The notes below the pieces were generated by a model. It saw nothing but the letters and a program-made list of their open reading frames with translations. It ran no database searches and was not told where the DNA came from. Shown here piece by piece: positions 60,824-64,000 of a DNA stretch of 64,000 bases (position 1 is the first letter of the stretch; each line of letters starts with the position of its first letter). Origin of the DNA: Erythrobacter sp. (GTDB lineage: Bacteria; Pseudomonadota; Alphaproteobacteria; Sphingomonadales; Sphingomonadaceae). A program made the position numbers and the translations under genes. Where the stretch lies: assembly GCA_009993635.1 (NCBI GenBank), contig JAACTC010000005.1:682001-746000 (forward strand), given 5' to 3'.

Positions 60824-62215
60824 ATGTCAGCAACCACCACCTCGATCCCCGATCCCAAGAAGGTCGGCATGGTCAGCCTCGGCTGCCCCAAGGCGCTCGT
60901 CGACTCCGAACGCATCCTCACCCGCCTGCGCGCGGACGGCTATGCCATGTCGCCCGACTATGCCGGTGCCGACGTCGTGCTGGTCAACACCTGCGGCTTC
61001 CTCGATTCCGCGAAAGAAGAGAGCCTGCAGGCGATTGGCGAAGCCATTGCAGAAAACGGCCGCGTGATCGTGACCGGTTGCATGGGCGACGAGGCGGACG
61101 CGATCCGCGCCGCGCATCCTCAGGTGCTCGCGGTCACCGGCGCGCATCAGTACGAACAGGTGGTGGAAGCGGTGCACGAATACGCGCCGCCTAGCCAGGG
61201 TCCGTACGTGGACCTGATCCCCCAGCCCGATCTGGCGGATATCAAGCTGACCCCGCGCCATTACAGCTACCTCAAGATTTCCGAGGGCTGCAATCACTCC
61301 TGCGCCTTCTGCATCATCCCGACCCTGCGCGGCAAACTCGCCAGCAGGCGGATCGATGCGGTGCTGCGCGAGGCGGAAAAGCTGGTCGCGGCGGGGACCA
61401 AGGAACTGCTGGTCATCAGCCAGGACACTTCGGCTTACGGCGTCGACACCCGCCACGATGCGCGCGAGTGGAAGGGCAGAGAAGTCCGCGCGCACATGAC
61501 CGACCTTGCGCGCGAGCTGGGCCAGCTGCGCACCGATCAGGGCGCGCCGCCATGGGTGCGGCTGCACTATGTGTACCCCTACCCGCATGTCGATCAGGTC
61601 ATCCCGCTGATGGCCGAAGGGCTGCTGACGCCCTATCTCGACATTCCGTTCCAGCACGCCGCGCCCTCTGTCCTGAAGCGCATGAAGCGCCCCGCGAACG
61701 AGGCAAAGGTGCTCGAACGGCTGAAAAGCTGGCGCGACATCTGCCCCGATATCGCGGTCCGCTCCAGCTTCGTGGTCGGCTTCCCCGGCGAGACCGAGGC
61801 GGATTTCGAATACCTGCTCGACTGGCTCGAAGAAGCGCAGCTCGACCGCGTGGGCGCGTTCCGGTTCGAACCGGTCGAAGGCGCGGCGGCCAATGCCCTG
61901 CCCGATCCGGTGCCCGAAGCGGTGAAGGAAGAACGCTACGCCCGGATCATGGAAGCGACCGCGCGGATCAGCGCGGCCAAGCTGCAAGCCAAGATCGGCC
62001 GCACGCTGCCGGTGATTATCGACGAAGTCGGCGAGCCTGACGAGGATGGCGATATCGGTGCAACCGGCCGCAGCCAGGCTGATGCACCCGAGATCGACGG
62101 TAACGTGTTCCTGCGCAATGTCTCTGCCAGCCTCGTCCCCGGTGATATCGTGGACGTGCAGGTCGAAGACGCGGACGAGCATGATCTTTTCGGCGTACCC
62201 AGCGGAAATATCTGA
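60824..62215 (+). CDS. rimO: Ribosomal protein S12 methylthiotransferase RimO
   Basis: Radical-SAM enzyme that adds a methylthio group to Asp89 (E. coli) of S12. The 463-residue protein has the N-terminal UPF0004 cluster ([33 protein letters not shown]), the radical SAM triad [13 protein letters not shown], and a C-terminal TRAM domain (LPVIIDEV ... [12 protein letters not shown]). Start at ATG 60824. It is followed by the transglutaminase-like gene. Confidence 0.97.
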   Translation: MSATTTSIPDPKKVGMVSLGCPKALVDSERILTRLRADGYAMSPDYAGADVVLVNTCGFLDSAKEESLQAIGEAIAENGRVIVTGCMGDEADAIRAAHPQVLAVTGAHQYEQVVEAVHEYAPPSQGPYVDLIPQPDLADIKLTPRHYSYLKISEGCNHSCAFCIIPTLRGKLASRRIDAVLREAEKLVAAGTKELLVISQDTSAYGVDTRHDAREWKGREVRAHMTDLARELGQLRTDQGAPPWVRLHYVYPYPHVDQVIPLMAEGLLTPYLDIPFQHAAPSVLKRMKRPANEAKVLERLKSWRDICPDIAVRSSFVVGFPGETEADFEYLLDWLEEAQLDRVGAFRFEPVEGAAANALPDPVPEAVKEERYARIMEATARISAAKLQAKIGRTLPVIIDEVGEPDEDGDIGATGRSQADAPEIDGNVFLRNVSASLVPGDIVDVQVEDADEHDLFGVPSGNI

Positions 62216-62254
62216 TTTCGCCCGGCACTAAGTGCGCGTGAGACGTTACCGGGT

Positions 62255-63052
62255 ATGACCATCTCGATCCGATCCAGCTTCGCCTTCACGACCGAGGCGC
62301 CGACCGACGCGCTGCTGCAATTCGCGGTCGCGGATATTCCCGAACAGAAACTCCTGATGTGCCGCACGGGCATGACCGACGCGGCCAAGTGCGCGCGCAT
62401 CCCCGCGCAGGAGGACATTGGCGAGCGGGTGTGGGTGCGCGCCGACGGCCGGTTCGAGGTCCACCACGAGGCGCAAGTGGAAATCCAGCGGCAGATCGTC
62501 GACCTGCCGTCGCTGAAACAGCTCGACCCGCACAAGATGCCCGGCGCCCCGGTGAAATACCTGTTCGATTCGCGCTATTGCCAGGCGGACAAGTTCCAGT
62601 CCTTCGTTGACGATCAGTTCGGCGGCACTTCCGGCGGCGCGCGCATCCAGGCGATCCGCGACTGGGTGGCTGGCAAGTTCACCTACGCGCCCGGCAGCTC
62701 GGATGCGTCCACCACCGCGCTCGACAGCTTTATCGAACGCCGCGGCATCTGCCGCGACTATGCGCATATCGTGGTCACGCTGGCCCGCGCGAGCGTGATC
62801 CCCGCGCGGTTCGTGGCCTGCTACGCCCCCGGGGTGACGCCGCCCGATTTCCACGCCGTGGCCGAAGTGTTCCTGTGCGATCCCGATTCGCAGGACGGCG
62901 GCACATGGCAGCTGGTCGATGCGACCGGCATGGCCGGGCCCGAGGACATCGTGAAAATCGGCGTGGGCCGCGATGCCGCCGACGTCAGCTTCCTGACCAG
63001 CTTCGGCATGGTCGAGCTGTGCGAGAAGACCGTGCAGGTAACGCACGACTAG
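62255..63052 (+). CDS. Transglutaminase-like (cysteine protease fold) protein
   Basis: A 265-residue protein with an N-terminal beta-rich domain and the transglutaminase-like core. Catalytic residues are visible: Cys in RRGICRDYAHI, His in PPDFHAVAEVFL and Asp in WQLVDATGM. No signal peptide. Bacterial members act as peptidases or amidases rather than transglutaminases, often linked to circularly permuted ATP-grasp/alpha-E partners, which are not seen next to this copy. It follows rimO by 39 bases. Confidence 0.9.
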   Translation: MTISIRSSFAFTTEAPTDALLQFAVADIPEQKLLMCRTGMTDAAKCARIPAQEDIGERVWVRADGRFEVHHEAQVEIQRQIVDLPSLKQLDPHKMPGAPVKYLFDSRYCQADKFQSFVDDQFGGTSGGARIQAIRDWVAGKFTYAPGSSDASTTALDSFIERRGICRDYAHIVVTLARASVIPARFVACYAPGVTPPDFHAVAEVFLCDPDSQDGGTWQLVDATGMAGPEDIVKIGVGRDAADVSFLTSFGMVELCEKTVQVTHD

Positions 63053-63172
63053 GCCGTTGCGCCGCTGCGGCGGAAACGCGCGTTAACCTTTGCCCGGTAT
63101 ACCGTCTCCTGCAGAGACGCGGCCCACCAACACGCTGGGTTTCTGCACGCGCGCGAGGCAAATGGCATCACT

Positions 63173-64000
63173 ATGACCAAGGCACTCATCTGGATCGGCG
63201 GAGCGACCCTCGCCACTGTGGCGCTGTTTGGCGGCGCTACGATCGCTGCGCGCATGGTCGCCGACAGCAACGCCGCGTCGAGCGTGGCGATCGCGCCGAC
63301 GATCGAAGATGCAATTCCCGTCGATCCGTCGAAATTCGTCGAGGGCGAGCCTGTGGATCAGGCCACCGCGCCGATCGATCCCGAGACGGCGACCGACAGC
63401 GCCCTGACCGACGAAACCGTAGAGGCACCGGAAACGGCGCCCGCCGGAACCGCCCGGCGCGAACCTTCTGCTACCGGCTCGGCGCAGGACGGGGAAACCG
63501 TGTACGATGCGCGCGATCGCGCGACGCGTTCTGTTGCCGCCCGCACCGCCCCCGCCCGCGCGGAGCCGCTGGTGGTGAAGCGCGTGCTGCCGATCAACGG
63601 CCCGATTAAATATGGCGAATGGCACTGGGACACCGATGGCGTTCCGCCGGGGAAGATCGTGATGACGGTCGATCTCGACGCGCGCGTGATCTCCGTATTC
63701 CGTGGCGGGTATGAAATCGGCGCGGCTGCGGTGCTGCTGGGTACGCAGGAACATCCGACCCCGCTCGGCACCTTCCCGATCCGCTACAAGATGCGCGACA
63801 ACGTGTCGGAGAAATACAACAACGCGCCAATGCCCTATTCGATGTTCCTGACCAGCGATGGCATCGCGCTGCACGGCTCGCAGGTGGAAAACGGCTATGC
63901 CAGCCACGGCTGCATCGGGCTGCCCAATGAATTCGCTGCCAAGGTGTTCGCCGTCGCCAAGAAGGGCGACAAGGTGATCATCACCCGGGGCGAGAAATTG
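63173..64000 (+). CDS. L,D-transpeptidase (YkuD), 3' end beyond the window
   Basis: A membrane-anchored peptidoglycan cross-linking enzyme, cut by the window end after 276 codons. An N-terminal anchor (ALIWIGGATLATVALFGGA) precedes a long low-complexity Ala/Thr/Asp/Glu region (about residues 35-130), then the YkuD domain: GKIVMTVDLDARVISVF, HPTPLGTFPIRYK and the catalytic HGSQVENGYASHGCIGLP with His and Cys intact. The end of the domain is visible (KGDKVIIT), so little should be missing. Confidence 0.93.
   Translation, partial: MTKALIWIGGATLATVALFGGATIAARMVADSNAASSVAIAPTIEDAIPVDPSKFVEGEPVDQATAPIDPETATDSALTDETVEAPETAPAGTARREPSATGSAQDGETVYDARDRATRSVAARTAPARAEPLVVKRVLPINGPIKYGEWHWDTDGVPPGKIVMTVDLDARVISVFRGGYEIGAAAVLLGTQEHPTPLGTFPIRYKMRDNVSEKYNNAPMPYSMFLTSDGIALHGSQVENGYASHGCIGLPNEFAAKVFAVAKKGDKVIITRGEKL

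Overview
The window is about 65% G+C, densely packed chromosomal DNA with alphaproteobacterial gene orders: pyrH-frr-uppS-cdsA-dxr-rseP-(bamA), rpsB-tsf, ffs/dnaX-ybaB, yajC-secD-secF, serS-surE. Best-remembered protein relatives (SIMPL, DUF6456, TonB receptor with beta-helix lipoprotein, NDUFS4-like subunit) point to Sphingomonadales, most likely Erythrobacteraceae. This placement comes from reading the sequence, not from a search. Most of the window is housekeeping; the accessory material is small and scattered.

Layout. 1-5336 (minus) holds envelope and isoprenoid biogenesis plus translation: the 5' end of a probable bamA, rseP, dxr, cdsA, uppS, frr, pyrH. 5461-12834 has a frameshifted small gene, a Gfo/Idh/MocA oxidoreductase, tsf, rpsB, a small membrane protein behind a LexA-like box, psd, a FabH-type ketosynthase, tRNA-Tyr, rlmB and hup. 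12903-18308 has lon, ybaB, dnaX, a DUF4188 protein and the SRP RNA. 18346-22090 is a tight hrpB / NDUFS4-like / class A beta-lactamase string; hrpB carries an in-frame palindromic repeat. 22113-24043 is the least ordinary stretch: a REPIN-like element, an XRE regulator with a membrane protein and two matching operator palindromes, then a lower-GC patch with an unknown two-TM protein and a start-less ORF remnant.

24044-37362 holds polyprenyl diphosphate synthase, a PepSY protein with a two-component system, a SIMPL protein, an ABC-F ATPase, a UDG-family protein, a GST, a DUF6456 protein diverging from an XRE regulator, a GT4 glycosyltransferase and SecF/SecD/YajC. 37605-37909 is tRNA-Pro(GGG) followed by two extra tandem copies of its 3' half. 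38464-44491 is a TonB receptor, two acyl-CoA dehydrogenases and a LuxR regulator with a degenerate receiver. 44816-50602 has a degenerate-GGDEF protein and a surface-glycan locus (galE, flippase-like protein, two glycosyltransferases). 50749-55238 is a TonB receptor with a beta-helix lipoprotein. 55462-64000 has a sulfotransferase, serS, surE, a K+ channel, DUF1761, rimO, a transglutaminase-like protein and the start of an L,D-transpeptidase.

No rRNA, CRISPR array, intact insertion sequence or prophage was seen. The most interesting signals are repeat and regulatory structures: the tandem tRNA-Pro 3' ends, the protein-coding palindromic repeat in hrpB, the REPIN pairs, the twin operators, and the receptor/lipoprotein pair.
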